From assembly GCA_036172665.1 (NCBI GenBank), contig CM069875.1, positions 12,666,001 to 12,730,000 of the forward strand: DNA of 64,000 bases. The letters run 5' to 3'. The notes under the pieces were generated by a model, which had not been told where the DNA came from, searched no databases, and saw only the letters and a list, made by a program, of their open reading frames with translations. The position numbers were made by a program, and so were the translations under genes. Below, one piece after another: positions 41,701 to 62,759 of the stretch (the stretch's first letter is position 1; each line of letters begins with the position of its first letter). The stretch comes from Prosopocoilus inquinatus. Its lineage: Eukaryota > Arthropoda > Insecta > Coleoptera > Lucanidae.

Positions 41701-42485
41701 TTGCACGATGGATCGAACGACTTCAGGAGTACGATTTTGAAATTCAGCATCGGGCAGGAACTAGCCATCGAAATGCCGATGCTTTGTCGAGAAGACCCTG
41801 TGCCGAAGACTGTAAGCACTGTAGTCGTTTGGACGAGAAAGTAGCCACGACTGCGAGGACAGCCATTGTTGACGACAAATGGCAAGGCGAAGAACTGCGA
41901 ACAGACCAGGAGAACGACCCGGATTTGAAATTAGTGCTAGAGTGGAAAAGCAGGGACGCGAGGCCTACCTGGAAAGAGGTAGCACCATGTGCACCGTCCG
42001 TAAAATCATACTGGGCGCAGTGGGACTCCATAGTGTTGGATCGTGGTCTTCTGAGACGAAGCATAGATAATCAGGAAGGCATGGAACAGAAGACACAGTT
42101 ACTAATCCCCAAGAATAGAGTGCCAGAAGTTCTGAGGGAACTTCACGATGGAACTTCGGGAGGGCATCTGGGAGTTAAGAAGACTATGGAAAAGGTGCGC
42201 GAAAGATTTTACTGGGTGAACTGCAAGGAAGACGTGAAGGATTGGTGCAGAAAGTGTGCAGTCTGCGCAGCCAGTAACGGTCCCCACAGGCCTTACCCCG
42301 CCTGTGGGGACCGTTACTGGCGGGGTAAGGCTCCCATGAGACAGTACAACGTTGGAAGTCCTTTTGAGAGAGTTGCCATCGATGTAGCCGGCCCGTTTCC
42401 AGAAACGAATGGTGGAAACAAGTACATCGTCGTGGTAATGGACTACTTTAGCAAGTGGGTTGAAGCTTACGCCCTACCTAACTAA
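38784..42485 (+). pseudogene. pol: gag-pol of gypsy 2, interrupted by two in-frame stops
   Basis: Frame 38784-41357 starts with a Gag core (PPTFDGKSSWPNYFKQFEAAA..., LRNRCQKSGESLQEFEADV), lacks a zinc knuckle, and has the protease motif as LLDTDATKT, with Asp for the catalytic-triad Gly. RT follows with KKDGSTRFCVDYRLLN and MVYLDDIIVVG. A TAG at 41355-41357 ends it; the same frame goes on through RNase H (VVDTDASNVGIGG), the integrase HHCC region, and the first Asp of the integrase core (VAIDVAGPF) to a TAA at 42483-42485. The HHCC region has a 30-bp inverted insertion (42291-42320). The second Asp and Glu of integrase are missing with the 3' end. Confidence 0.9.
42271..42330. repeat. Snap-back inverted insertion inside integrase
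   Basis: Blocks A (42271-42290), B (42291-42300), A' (42301-42320) and B' (42321-42330), where A' and B' are exact reverse complements of A and B. B+A' is the reverse complement of A+B', so a 30-bp inverted copy of the junction was placed within itself. It adds exactly ten codons. Confidence 0.9.
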
Positions 42486-42504
42486 GAGGCAGTCACTATT
42501 GCGG

Positions 42505-44322
42505 AAGTCGTTTTTGGTCTGCAGTGGGAATGTCGAGCTGCGTTTCTGCTGAAGAAGCCCTAAGCAGGGCTGAAACAGCTGTCCAGAGGCTGCTCGAGGT
42601 TCTCACTGCAATCAAAAACGATTTGCACAAAATTTTTCTAAAATTATTAATATTATTAATATTATTAATATTGAACATATAAAATAGCGACATCTTACTA
42701 TCGCTTTTTGACCTAACATTGCAGTAGGATAGACAAATTGAAGCGGGATTTGCTCCTAATGAGTCCCCCATGCAAGGCGGCCATGCTTGCTGTCAAAGCA
42801 TAATGAAAGATTTTAGAAAAATTTTGTGCAAATCGTTTTTGATTGCAGTGAGAACCTCGAGCAGCCTCTGGACAGCTGTTTCAGCCCTGCTTGGGGCTTC
42901 TTCAGCAGAAACGTAGCTCGACATTCCCACTGCAGACCAAAAACGACTTGCCCAATTTATTCGCAAATGCGATGTAAGAATGATGAACATATAAAATAGC
43001 GACATCTTACTATCGCTTTTTGACCTAACATTGCAGTAGGATAGACAAATTGAAGCGGGATTTGCTCCTAATGAGTCCCCCATGCAAGGCGGCCATGCTT
43101 GCTGTCAAAGCATAATGAAAGATTTTAGAAAAATTTTGTGCAAATCGTTTTTGATTGCAGTGAGAACCTCGAGCAGCCTCTGGACAGCTGTTTCAGCCCT
43201 GCTTGGGGCTTCTTCAGCAGAAACGTAGCTCGACATTCCCACTGCAGACCAAAAACGACTTGCCCAATTTATTCGCAAATGCGATGTAAGAATGATGAAC
43301 ATATAAAATAGCGACATCTTACTATCGCTTTTTGACCTAACATTGCAGTAGGATAGACAAATTGAAGCGGGATTTGCTCCTAATGAGTCCCCCATGCAAG
43401 GCGGCCATGCTTGCTGTCAAAGCATAATGAAAGATTTTAGAAAAATTTTGTGCAAATCGTTTTTGTCTATCCTACTGCAATGTTAGGTCAAAAAGCGATA
43501 GTAAGATGTCGCTATTTTATATGTTCATCATTCTTACATCGCATTTGCGAATAAATTGGGCAAGTCGTTTTTGGTCTGCAGTGGGAATGTCGAGCTACGT
43601 TTCTGCTGAAGAAGCCCCAAGCAGGGCTGAAACTGCTGTCCAGAGGCTGCTCGAGGTTCTCACTGCAATCAAAAACGATTTGCACAAAATTTTTCTAAAA
43701 TCTTTCATTATGCTTTGACAGCAAGCATGGCCGCCTTACATGGGGGACTCATTAGGAGCAAATCCCGCTTCAATTTGTCTATCCTACTGCAATGTTAGGT
43801 CAAAAAGCGATAGTAAGATGTCGCTATTTTATATGTTCATCATTCTTACATCGCATTTGCGAATAAATTGGGCAAGTCGTTTTTGGTCTGCAGTGGGAAT
43901 GTCGAGCTACGTTTCTGCTGAAGAAGTCCCAAGCGGGCTGAAACAGCTGTCCAGAGGCTGCTCGAGGTTCTCACTGCAATCAAAAACGATTTGCACAAAA
44001 TTTTTCTAAAATCTTTCATTATGCTTTGACAGCAAGCATGGCCGCCTTGCATGGGGGACTCATTAGGAGCAAATCCCGCTTCAATTTGTCTATCCTAATG
44101 CAATGTTAGGTCAAAAAGCGATAGTAAGATGGCGCTATTTTATATGTTCATCATTCTTACATCGCATTTGCGAATAAATTGGGCAAGTCGTTTTTGGTCT
44201 GCAGTGGGAATGTCGAGCTACGTTTCTGCTGAAGAAGCCCCAAGCAGGGCTGAAACAGCTGTCCAGAGGCTGCTCGAGGTTCTCACTGCAATCAAAAACG
44301 ATTTGCACAAAATTTTTCTAAA
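42505..44322. repeat. 312-bp repeat family, array A with two orientation switches
   Basis: Partial plus-oriented unit 42505-42637, ATT-rich spacer 42638-42672, about 2.5 units in minus orientation to 43465, then about 2.7 units in plus orientation to 44322. Unit landmarks: TAGCGACATCTTACTATCGC, GGCGGCCATGCTTGCTGTC, CTCGAGCAGCCTCTGGACAG and CCACTGCAGACCAAAAACGA. Copies are 98-99% alike by eye. Short frames in the units recur only because the units do. The unit contains inner inverted repeats (CGTTTTTGATTGCAGTG against CGTTTTTGGTCTGCAGTG) spaced about 110 bp. Confidence 0.92.
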
Positions 44323-44330
44323 ATTATTAA

Positions 44331-44361
<31 letters not shown>
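44323..44361. repeat. (ATT)n run at the LINE 5' boundary
   Basis: ATTAATATTATTATT... after the last plus-oriented 312-bp unit. The same motif joins units at 42638-42672. Confidence 0.9.
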
Positions 44362-44362
<1 letters not shown>

Positions 44363-44653
44363 GTGAGTGACCAGTCGTTCGAGCCGCACACTCTCGGTGT
44401 GCGCTCCTAATTTTTTGGTGCCAGTGCCGATTTCTCTTGTTTTATTAAGTTTTGAAGTAGTTACCAATGAGGTAAAGATTGCTTTAACTGTTTCTAATTA
44501 ACAATCTTTAAGTGCAATTTCTCTAAATCTGACTTTTTTGCTCTAAACTCATTGAATATACTCTCTACTTGCGAAAATATCGACAGTGCAAAAAGTGCTC
44601 GGAGCATCGTATCGTAGCACGTTAAACGTCGAAACAAACATCGAGGCAAAAAC

Positions 44654-45481
44654 TTGGGCATGAATTGCGGTAAATGTAGTCTTCCACTGCCGAAGGATGG
44701 AGCCCACGTTCTTTGCCGCGGATGCGACACCGGGCTACACTTCAAATGCTCCCTGAAAGCATCTACTTGGAAAGGGATGGACCAAGGCCGAAAAGATACA
44801 TGGCGATGTTACCTATGTAGACATACAAAAACAGTTAGAGATACTGACTTAGAAATAGAAGAGGAGGATCCATCACTCGTGGATGCGATCAAGCAGCTTA
44901 AACAAATCATTCTCAAGGTTGAAAGTAATCAGGAAGATTTAAAAAAACAATTAAAACTGTATGAAAATCAAATAGAAACATTAAGAAAACAAAATGATGA
45001 TAAAGATAAAAAAATAAAGTATTTGCAAAAGAGAGTCACGGATCTTGAGCAGCATAATCTTCGTAACAACGTCGAAATTACTGGCGTAGAAGAAAAAAAT
45101 AACGAAAATATTGAAGAAATTGCTCTTCAGATTTTAAAGGAAATAGATACAGAAATACAACCTATTGCAGTAGCAGACGTCAAAAGAACACCTTTGAAAT
45201 CACATAACATCAATAAACCGCGTCCCATTATTATAGAATTTAACTCGAAAAAAATCCAAAAAAATATAATAAATAACAGAAAAAGCAAAATTATTACCAA
45301 CCACCATATCTTTAAGAACAACAATACGAACCAGATCTTTATCCACGAGCAGATACCCTACTCCACAAAAAACCTTCTTTGGCAATACCTGGGTTAAAGA
45401 AGGAAGAATATTAGCAAGAAAAGAAGAAAACTCAAAAGTTGTACAAATCTTAACCGAAGAAGACCTGGATCTAATTATATA
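44654..45481 (+). pseudogene. LINE ORF1: PHD finger, coiled coil, L1-like RNA-binding domain
   Basis: Frame 44654-45397 starts MGMNCGKCSLPLPKDGAHVLC. Residues 4-55 have the C4HC3 pattern of a PHD finger (CGKC...CRGCDTGLHFKC...WRCYLC). Residues 75-140 are a coiled coil (SNQEDLKKQLKLYENQIETLRKQ), then LRNNVEITGV... marks the RRM-like ORF1 domain. A frame change near 45385 shifts the last part (EGRILARKEENSKVVQIL) into another frame that ends at 45481. The protein binds LINE RNA. Confidence 0.8.
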
Positions 45482-45491
45482 ATCTTCAAGT

Positions 45492-48121
45492 ATGCTACTC
45501 GACAGTATAGAGTGGTTTCCAGAAGCCGACACAACTACTTTTCAAAATATGGATTTATTCTACAATACAATTAAACAGAATCACAACTTTAAATTTAATA
45601 TCCTACACTTAAACATCAGGTCTCTCTATTTACATTTCGATGAGTTTCTTGCCTATATAAATAACCATCTAAACTTACTACAAATTATTATTCTGAGCGA
45701 GGTAAACATTAAACATGATGACATGATTGCCTGAAAAAACCTCTTTGATATTGACGGTTTTGTTTTACATTTTAAATGCAGAAGCAATAGAGGAGGTGGA
45801 GGCTTATTAACTTATATTAACCGTTCTCTAAAGATAAACATCATCTGCGACAATTTTCTAAACTGGGAAGGTCTCTTATTCAATGTACAAGTTAATGGAA
45901 ATCAATTGTTATATATTCTTGCCATGTACAGGCCTCCTAATAATAGCTACATATCATTTTTATCTGAACTGGAAGAACTTTTAAACAACGTAAACTACAA
46001 CAAATTTGTAATCATAGGCGATACAAACATAAACCTACTTCAAAATGCCGATGCATTCCAATATGAGGATCTGCTAGCTACCTTTGGATTTCAGAAAAAA
46101 ATAAACAAGATCACGAGAGCACAATTCAGAAACAATGAACTAGTTACTTCATGCATCGATCATATCTATATAAGGGGATTTATTGATAGCTCTTTTGGAT
46201 CCATCATTGAATCAACAATTTCAGATCACTTTATAATAATAGCCACACTAGATATAGCTACATTATCGCCCGATAACAGCACTGAACCATCGATAATCCA
46301 TAAAATTGATGTCAAAATCTTCGAACAATCACTGCTGGAATCGCTAAAACCAGGAAATTATAAAAATCTATATACTGCTGAACAGGTATATGGCTTCTTA
46401 GATGATACTTACCAGAATATAATAATAAACTCTACAACAATCAAAAATTGTAAATCGAACAAAAATAGAACTCCAGAAGGGAAGCCGTGGCTCACTTTAA
46501 ATATTCAAAATGAAATTCACTTCCGAGACAGGCTTTTCAAACTATGGAAATCTAGTACTGAAATAAATAGAAACTTTTATAGAACTTTATACAACAAACA
46601 GAGGAACAATGTTACTTTGAAAATTTCAAAAGCTAAAAAAAGTCACTACCATAATCTTTTTAAAAACTGTCAAGGTGATATGAAGAAAACATGGACCGAA
46701 ATTAATGGCATCCTAGGGAAGAAACCTGCAACCAACCAAGATCAATCCATATTACGCTATTTTAAAGTTCCTTCATCAGATATTGCATCCAACTTTGCTT
46801 CGTCCTTCAAAAATCAATTAGAGAGCATCACTCACAACTGCAACATAAAAGTGTGTACTAACCTTCAGAGTGTGAAGACTCAACTGCAATCCATTTTTGT
46901 TCCGGACCCATCTCATACAGAAATTGAACACATTATAAAATCGATGGACCACCGCAAAGCACCAGGTACTGATTCAATTCAAATGTGTCATCTAAGCACT
47001 TACACCAAAGTATTCCTAGGCCCCATTCAAAAACTGATTACGCTCTCTCTGTATGATAGGCATATTCCTAGCAAACTTAAACAGTCTATCATATGACCTA
47101 TATACAAGAAAGGCAAACATGACAACTACGAGAACTATCGTCCCATCTCAATTTTGTCATCTATTGATAAAATCATCGAACGTTTTGTTTGTGGCAAGCT
47201 TATGGATTACCTAGAGAAATTTCATATTATCAACCACCAACAATATGGCTTTCAAAAGTCAAAGAGCACCACACGTCTGTTAGAAGATTTTGCCGATTTA
47301 ATCAACCAGAAGCTGAATAACAACTGCCATGTATTAGTACTTTTTATAGACTTTACCAAAGCCTTCGATAGTATAAACCATTCCATTCTCATCGGATGCC
47401 TGGAAAAAATAGGAATAAGAGGGCCAATCCTGGAATGGTTTATGGACTATTTGGCAGATAGAAAATCATGTGTAAAAATATCCAACACCTGCAGTGATAT
47501 GTTCAATACTACCTACGGAGTGCCCCAAGGAAGCATTTTAGGTCCCATATTGTACCTAATATATGTGAACGACGTTGCGGACTGCTTTAATGACTGCTCC
47601 TGTTTCCTTTATGCCGATGATACTGCGATCATTGCCTCCCATAAGGACTTTAGTGTGGCCGAGAGCTACCTACAGAGAGAATTTATTCAGTTTCAAAAAT
47701 GGGCCCATGACAAACAGCTCATTATCAACTCCTCTAAATCCAAACTGATGTACATCGCTTCTCCTCACCTAAAAAGAAAAACGAACTTCAACATTATACA
47801 TCACCACGCATCTTGCCTACACAACGGTCTATCTGATTGTAAGTGTCAACAGCATATCGAGGTCGTGGTCTATTCTATATCATCTTAACTACGAACTACT
47901 TCTCTACTACATACAAAATTCCAAGTAATCATCGATACTCCACAAAAGGACGATGTGCACGTGTCTTGACCGTACCTTCTTCGTTCAACAAATATGGTGA
48001 GCAAACTCTTGCAGTGACTATTCCACGGACGTTCAACACTTTGCCATGTGAACTACAAAATCTAAAATCATTTCAAGAAGTGAAAAGCAAGCTGAAACTT
48101 TGGTTTTTAAACCTCAATTAA
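45492..48121 (+). pseudogene. LINE ORF2: endonuclease and reverse transcriptase
   Basis: One frame from 45492 to 47888 is broken by TGA at 45732-45734 and 47094-47096. It contains the AP-endonuclease start (FNILHLNIRSL), LYILAMYRPP and SDHFIIIATL, then RT (YRPISILSS, LFIDFTKAFDSI, GVPQGSILGPILYLIYVNDV, FLYADDTAII). After 47830 part of the RT/thumb region is missing and the C-terminal segment (YSTKGRCARVLTVPSSFNKYGEQTL...) is in another frame ending at 48121. It is non-functional as written. Confidence 0.88.
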
Positions 48122-48384
48122 CACCTTGCAAAACAATTGAGTTATACATCTACACGTTTATCTTACCATAATTAAAAGTTATACACTCACAGAACACCAC
48201 ACTTAAGTACCTTAACTGAATTTATGTTATGTTCTTAGGCTATGTTTATGTTTTTGTTTATTTATGGTTGTTTCACGGAATAAGATCGGTTTTAGTTATG
48301 GTTGCCAACCTTATAATTACATTACTCACTAAGTGCGGCCACTGTAAAGTCTTTAGACTTAGTGGCGATACTACAAATTTTCTG
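48122..48384 (+). other. LINE 3' UTR, first part
   Basis: AT-rich, no convincing coding sequence. It ends with CTACAAATTTTCTG (48371-48384), the duplicated target of array B. Confidence 0.6.
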
Positions 48385-49416
48385 AACAATAAAATAGCGA
48401 CATCTTACTATCGCTTTTTGACCTAACATTGCAGTAGGATAGACAAATTGAAGCGGGATTTGCTCCTAATGAGTCCCCCATGCAAGGCGGCCATGCTTGC
48501 TGTCAAAGCATAATGAAAGATTTTAGAAAAATTTTGTGCAAATCGTTTTTGATTGCAGTGAGAACCTCGAGCAGCCTCTGGACAGCTGTTTCAGCCCTGC
48601 TTGGGGCTTCTTCAGCAGAAACGTAGCTCGACATTCCCACTGCAGACCAAAAACGACTTGCCCAATTTATTCGCAAATGCGATGTAAGAATGATGAACAA
48701 TAAAATAGCGACATCTTACTATCGCTTTTTGACCTAACATTGCAGTAGGATAGACAAATTGAAGCGGGATTTGCTCCTAATGAGTCCCCCATGCAAGGCG
48801 GCCATGCTTGCTGTCAAAGCATAATGAAAGATTTTAGAAAAATTTTGTGCAAATCGTTTTTGATTGCAGTGAGAACCTCGAGCAGCCTCTGGACAGCTGT
48901 TTCAGTCCTGCTTGGGGCTTCTTCAGCAGAAACGTAGCTCGACATTCCCACTGCAGACCAAAAACGACATGCCCAATTTATTCGCAAATGCGATGTAAGA
49001 ATGATGAACAATAAAATAGCGACATCTTACTATCGCTTTTTGACCTAACATTGCAGTAGGATAGACAAATTGAAGCGGGATTTGCTCCTAATGCACAAAA
49101 TTTTTCTAAAATCTTTCATTATGCTTTGACAGCAAGCATGGCCGCCTTGCATGGGGGACTCATTAGGAGCAAATCCCGCTTCAATTTATCTATCCTACTG
49201 CAATGTTAGGACAAAAAGCGATAGTAAGATGTCGCTATTTTATTGTTCATCATTCTTACATCGCATTTGCGAATAAATTGGGCAAGTCGTTTTTGGTCTG
49301 CAGTGGGAATGTCGAGCTACGTTTCTGCTGAAGAAGCCCCAAGCAGGGCTGAAACAGCTGTCCAGAGGCTGCTCGAGGTTCTCACTGCAATCAAAAACGA
49401 TTTGCACAAAATTTTT
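48385..49416. repeat. 312-bp repeat family, array B, with 14-bp target duplication
   Basis: About 2.3 units in minus orientation to 49093, then about one unit in plus orientation. CTACAAATTTTCTG stands on both sides (48371-48384, 49417-49430), and the LINE 3' UTR resumes after it, so this 1032-bp block was inserted as a unit into an existing LINE. Confidence 0.9.
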
Positions 49417-49616
49417 CTACAAATTTTCTGTTAACATTATTGTTATTATTTATTTATTTATTTTTATTTTTTGGCTTTCTTTATTTCTTTATGAGAACAT
49501 TTATTATCATTATTACTTTTATTGTTATCTGTTAATGTGAACTGAGTTATAAAATAAAACGATAACTATTAAAAAAAAAAGAAAAATAAATGTAATTTAA
49601 TAAATGTAAAAAAAAA

Positions 49617-59468
<9,852 letters not shown>

Positions 59469-59675
59469 GCACCATATTTTATATAAATTGTAAGCACAAA
59501 TTGAATAAATATAATAAATAAATAAAAGAATTAATACAATTTGTATTATTACTATTTAAAGAGAAAATTTCAGATTTTTTTGTTAGTTTAAATAAAGTAT
59601 GCAATACAAGCGCACGCGTGCATAAAGTACAGTTGTCATAGGACGACGACGACGACGACGTCGTACATACAAATT
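59469..59675. promoter_or_regulatory. 5' flank of the Fic gene
   Basis: AT-rich, with a (GAC)n run at 59643-59660 and no coding sequence. It presumably holds the Fic promoter. Confidence 0.3.
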
Positions 59676-60664
59676 ATGATTTCTAATAACAGTTCTCGAA
59701 AGTTACACAGCTCATTTGATATTGCTGATAATCCTTGGTGGAGAAATTATCAACACTCAAGCTCAAGTGATGAAACAGCAAATAAACTGCTACAGAAAAT
59801 CATCTGCTTACGTAAAATTATAATAGAAACAACGTGGAGTAGGAGGAGGAGAAGGAGTGACTCCGTAGAAGATTTGTACTGGAAAGGCTACGTAAAGGTT
59901 CATCATACAAAATATTTGTTGGAATGTTTTACTGGAGAAAGCAGCAGCAGCAGCAGCAGCACACTTACGTTTTCGCATGTGGAAAGAATGGTAAATGCAG
60001 GGTTCTCCCCCCTCCACTAATGTGGTGGAATTATTTATTTCACAGAAACAAATATCTCACAATGAGAAAGCTGAAAAATTTAAATAAAGCAATGAAAAAC
60101 ATATTTCCTCCTCACAAAATCCTTGTTGACATTCATAAACCCTCTCCTTCTCCTCCACTAGCAGTAGATGTAAATATAGAATTTGTTAAAAAACTGCATC
60201 GACAAGTAGGAGTGATACGTCACGCGGGGAAATTTAAAATTAACGATGCTAAACCGGCAAAAGAAAATTTCTTCTATTTGAGTCCCCATTTAATTGAACA
60301 TCGTCTTGAAGCATTACTCGAAGAATGTCGTCAACAACAGGTATTCTCAGACCCAAACTTATCGCTGACACATTGTATTAAATACGGAGCATGTTTTTTG
60401 TCAGAATTTCTCTTCATACATCCCTTCTCGAATGGTAACGGAAGAGTTGCTCGCTTTCTGTTAAGCTACTTACTAAAAACGCACACTATAATACCGATCT
60501 CCCTATACACTTCGAATTCTACAACAAGAGAAACTTATTTACAATGTCTTCGCGAATCTAGACCGCCCCACTTCGAATTCAATAAGCCCTCATCACTTGC
60601 CAGATTTATCATGGAAAACATCGAAAGAGAACTCCAAGATCTACGGTATCTCATGGATTTCTGA
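59676..60664 (+). pseudogene. Fic-domain protein (AMPylase-type) beside the right TIR, one frame change
   Basis: The N-terminal frame (59676-60020, 114 residues) and the C-terminal frame (open from before 59924 to 60664) overlap; a one-base slip in a six-C run at 60007-60012 or in the (AGC)n run at 59941-59960 would join them, giving ~325 residues. The distal part holds a Fic domain: GVIRHAGKFKIN (the GxYR-like start), FLFIHPFSNGNGRVARFLL with the active His, and a following IPISLYTSNSTTRETYLQCL segment. The canonical HxFx(D/E)GNGRxxR has Asn for the acidic residue. Fic enzymes transfer AMP or other phosphates to protein hydroxyls. No inhibitory helix, signal peptide or membrane segment is evident. 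Its stop is 87 bases from the TIR, so it looks like Polinton cargo. If the shift is an assembly error the gene may be active. Confidence 0.75.
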
Positions 60665-60751
60665 ATATATAATAACAATAATAATTATTTTTTTATTAAA
60701 CATATATTTATATTTAAACTTAATAAAAAAAACCAGAGTAAATACTTTTCA

Positions 60752-60952
60752 AAACGCTGCGCCGCCGCCGCATGCCGCAAAGAAGCACTCCGCATGCCGC
60801 AAAGAACAACCCCACACCCTGCTTGCCGTCGTCGCCGCCGCCGCTGCACCTCGCATGCTGCAAAGAAGCACCACCACGACGACGACGACGACGACGAAGA
60901 CGAACCGATAACCGATTACACATTTTACATACACAAACCGCAAACATCCGCG

Positions 60953-60983
<31 letters not shown>

Positions 60984-61097
60984 GAGCAACAAGAGCACAT
61001 ACGATTGATCGAGCCGATAAGACACTTGAATTTACGACCGGAAGTTTTGGTTATTCTTACGGGAAAAACGGCCGGAAGTGCCCCTTTTTATCCTACT
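60752..61097. repeat. Right TIR of element 2
   Basis: 346 bp, reverse complement of the left TIR with length differences inside the GCATGC and GTC/GAC repeat portions. It ends CCTACT, then TACGAA. Confidence 0.95.
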
Positions 61098-61103
61098 TAC
61101 GAA
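61098..61103. repeat. 6-bp target-site duplication of element 2, right copy
   Basis: TACGAA, identical to 17299-17304. Confidence 0.95.
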
Positions 61104-62464
61104 TACCTCAGAAGCTGCATGATAAGCAAAAGTCTTCCGTTACTCCCGTCTTATAAGCTAATATTGGAAGCTAAAAACGCATGTTATCCGGATCATGTCG
61201 AGGTAACTGATACAAGTGTCAAAGTAAAATTACAAGCTCTTTTAAATCACACGGCTAAGAGATTATTAATGCTTCATTCTCTTAATCTAGACGATAATAC
61301 ACAATTGATTTTATACAGTAAATGGGGAGTTGACGGCTCTTCTGGTCAAAGCGAATACAAACAAATTTTGTCAGGCGAAAATCAACTAATATCAGATTCA
61401 AATCTATTGATATCCTCACTTGTACCACTGAAGCTTATTAACGAAAAAAATAGCAGTGTTGTATGGGAAAATCGTACACCTTCATCAGTCCGCTTTTGTC
61501 GCCCTATTCTTGTAGAGTTTGCAAAAGAAACTCCTGAGAAAAGTAGAAGTGTAGTGGAGGAAATTGATTTACAAATTCTTGCATTAACATCTTCTTGCAT
61601 AGAACTCAACGAAAAATTATATTCTGTAATACACATTTTACATTTTACTGTGATAGATGGAAAAGTGGTTCAAGTTTTAACAATACACCATCAAGAGCCA
61701 CGTGTAATGTTTATTTAGCAAAACATACAGAAATGAATGATCTTACACGTCGAAGGCCACAACGAGAAGAAACATTCCGATTTGGACTCTCAACTCTGCA
61801 TGCTTGGATTAGGTTTATGGAATTCATATATCATACAACTTATCATTCCAAAAATGGTCTGCTACTACAGAGGACAATAAGAAACAAAAATCAGTGAAAA
61901 AACAACTTGTGCAGGAACGTTTCCGTAACGAATTTGGTTTGATTACAGACAAACCTCGGCGAATCAGCGAAAACAGTAATGACGGAAATACCGCAAGAAG
62001 ATTCTTGCGAATTATGCTTGTACATCTGAAATCACCGAAGTAGATGAAACATTGATTAAGAGATTTTATATAATACTGCAGACAATGTCAAGTGGTATGA
62101 AAATAAATGCAAAAAAGTGTGGTGAATGTACACATACTACAGCTAATTTATACGTAATACGTACAATTGGTACTATATGCCCTCTTCAGTGCACAAGGTT
62201 CTTATGCATGGAGAGAGCATAATCAGGTATAACGCCATTCTGCCTCTCGGACAGCTGTCTAAAGATGCTCAAGAATCTTGAAACAAAGATTATAAGAAAT
62301 TCAGACTACATCATTCTAGAAAATGTTCCAGATCAGCTACAAACGAAGACGTCTTTCATTATTTACTCTGTACATCTGATCCCTTTATAACAAGCATTAG
62401 AAAGCAATCTTCACAGAAACACATAGATCTCGATGATGAAGCATTAGCTTTACTGGAAGATTAA
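61104..62464 (+). pseudogene. RAG1/Transib-like transposase, 3' part
   Basis: Continues the gene cut at 17304. Frames 61104-61718 and 61595-61897 and later pieces show, in order: VDGSSGQSEYKQ, LIISSLVPLKLI-like segment, PSSVRFCRPILVEFAKE, FTVIDGKVVQVLT, a Cys pair with AKHTEMNDL, FRFGLSTLHAWIRFMEF, DGNTARRF (about 61980-62005) and a C-terminal AQES/NKDYKKFR...TSDPFITS segment (about 62265-62400). This order resembles the catalytic core of RAG1 and Transib transposases (compare the Cys-rich segment, NGNFARK and the last catalytic Glu region of RAG1). Many stops and frameshifts show a dead copy. The superfamily call is from memory of motifs. Confidence 0.5.
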
Positions 62465-62759
62465 AATTTTTCCTTCTCATTTTCCATAAAACTCATAACC
62501 TTTTTTCATTATCTTTTAGTGCACATTTTGATTTTTTAATTGTAAAAATCATTACTATAATTATTATATTACTATTTGATATTCTTTGGCATTAAGTTTA
62601 ATAAGAATTTGCGTCTCCTGTTCACGGCAATTGCCAATAATTAGGTTTCAGCAGATCTTTAATTTTTTTTAAATAAATTACTTAAGTTTCTGTGGTTTTT
62701 CATTGCTCATATGAAACTTTTCTTTTCTTTTTCATTAAGAATACAAAATTTGATAACGA
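62465..62759. other. AT-rich non-coding stretch
   Basis: No coding sequence beyond a few LINE-like codons at its right end. Confidence 0.4.

Larger units (their letters stand above)
37503..42505 (+). mobile_element. Gypsy-type LTR retrotransposon 2, 3'-truncated
   Basis: 5' LTR 37503-37841 (TGTGGCGC...GTAACA) is followed by a primer site, gag-like and pol frames on the plus strand. It stops within integrase at about 42505, where 312-bp repeats begin, and no 3' LTR is present up to 59468. It has inserted in PolB of element 2. Left flank ends ATAT, but without the right end no target duplication can be checked. It is more decayed than the errantivirus-like copy: several stops and frameshifts. 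Confidence 0.9.
44362..49616 (+). mobile_element. CR1/Jockey-group LINE with PHD-finger ORF1
   Basis: 5' UTR from about 44362 (GTGAGTGACCAGTCGTTCG...), ORF1, endonuclease-RT ORF2 and a 3' UTR that is split by repeat array B (48385-49416) and resumes at 49431. Its A-rich 3' end (AAATGTAAAAAAAAA at about 49603-49616) is followed directly by the ATT microsatellite. It appears almost full-length but has stops and frame changes and an internal RT deletion. Confidence 0.85.

Noticed and set aside
42496..49434. Recurring 65-96 residue frames (MFIILTSHLRINWASRFW...)
   Set aside because: Each is a copy within the 312-bp repeat; frames differ between units and end with the unit.
59676..60020. N-terminal Fic frame as a separate gene
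   Set aside because: It overlaps the Fic frame, ends at a homopolymer and lacks its own function; one broken gene is the simpler view.
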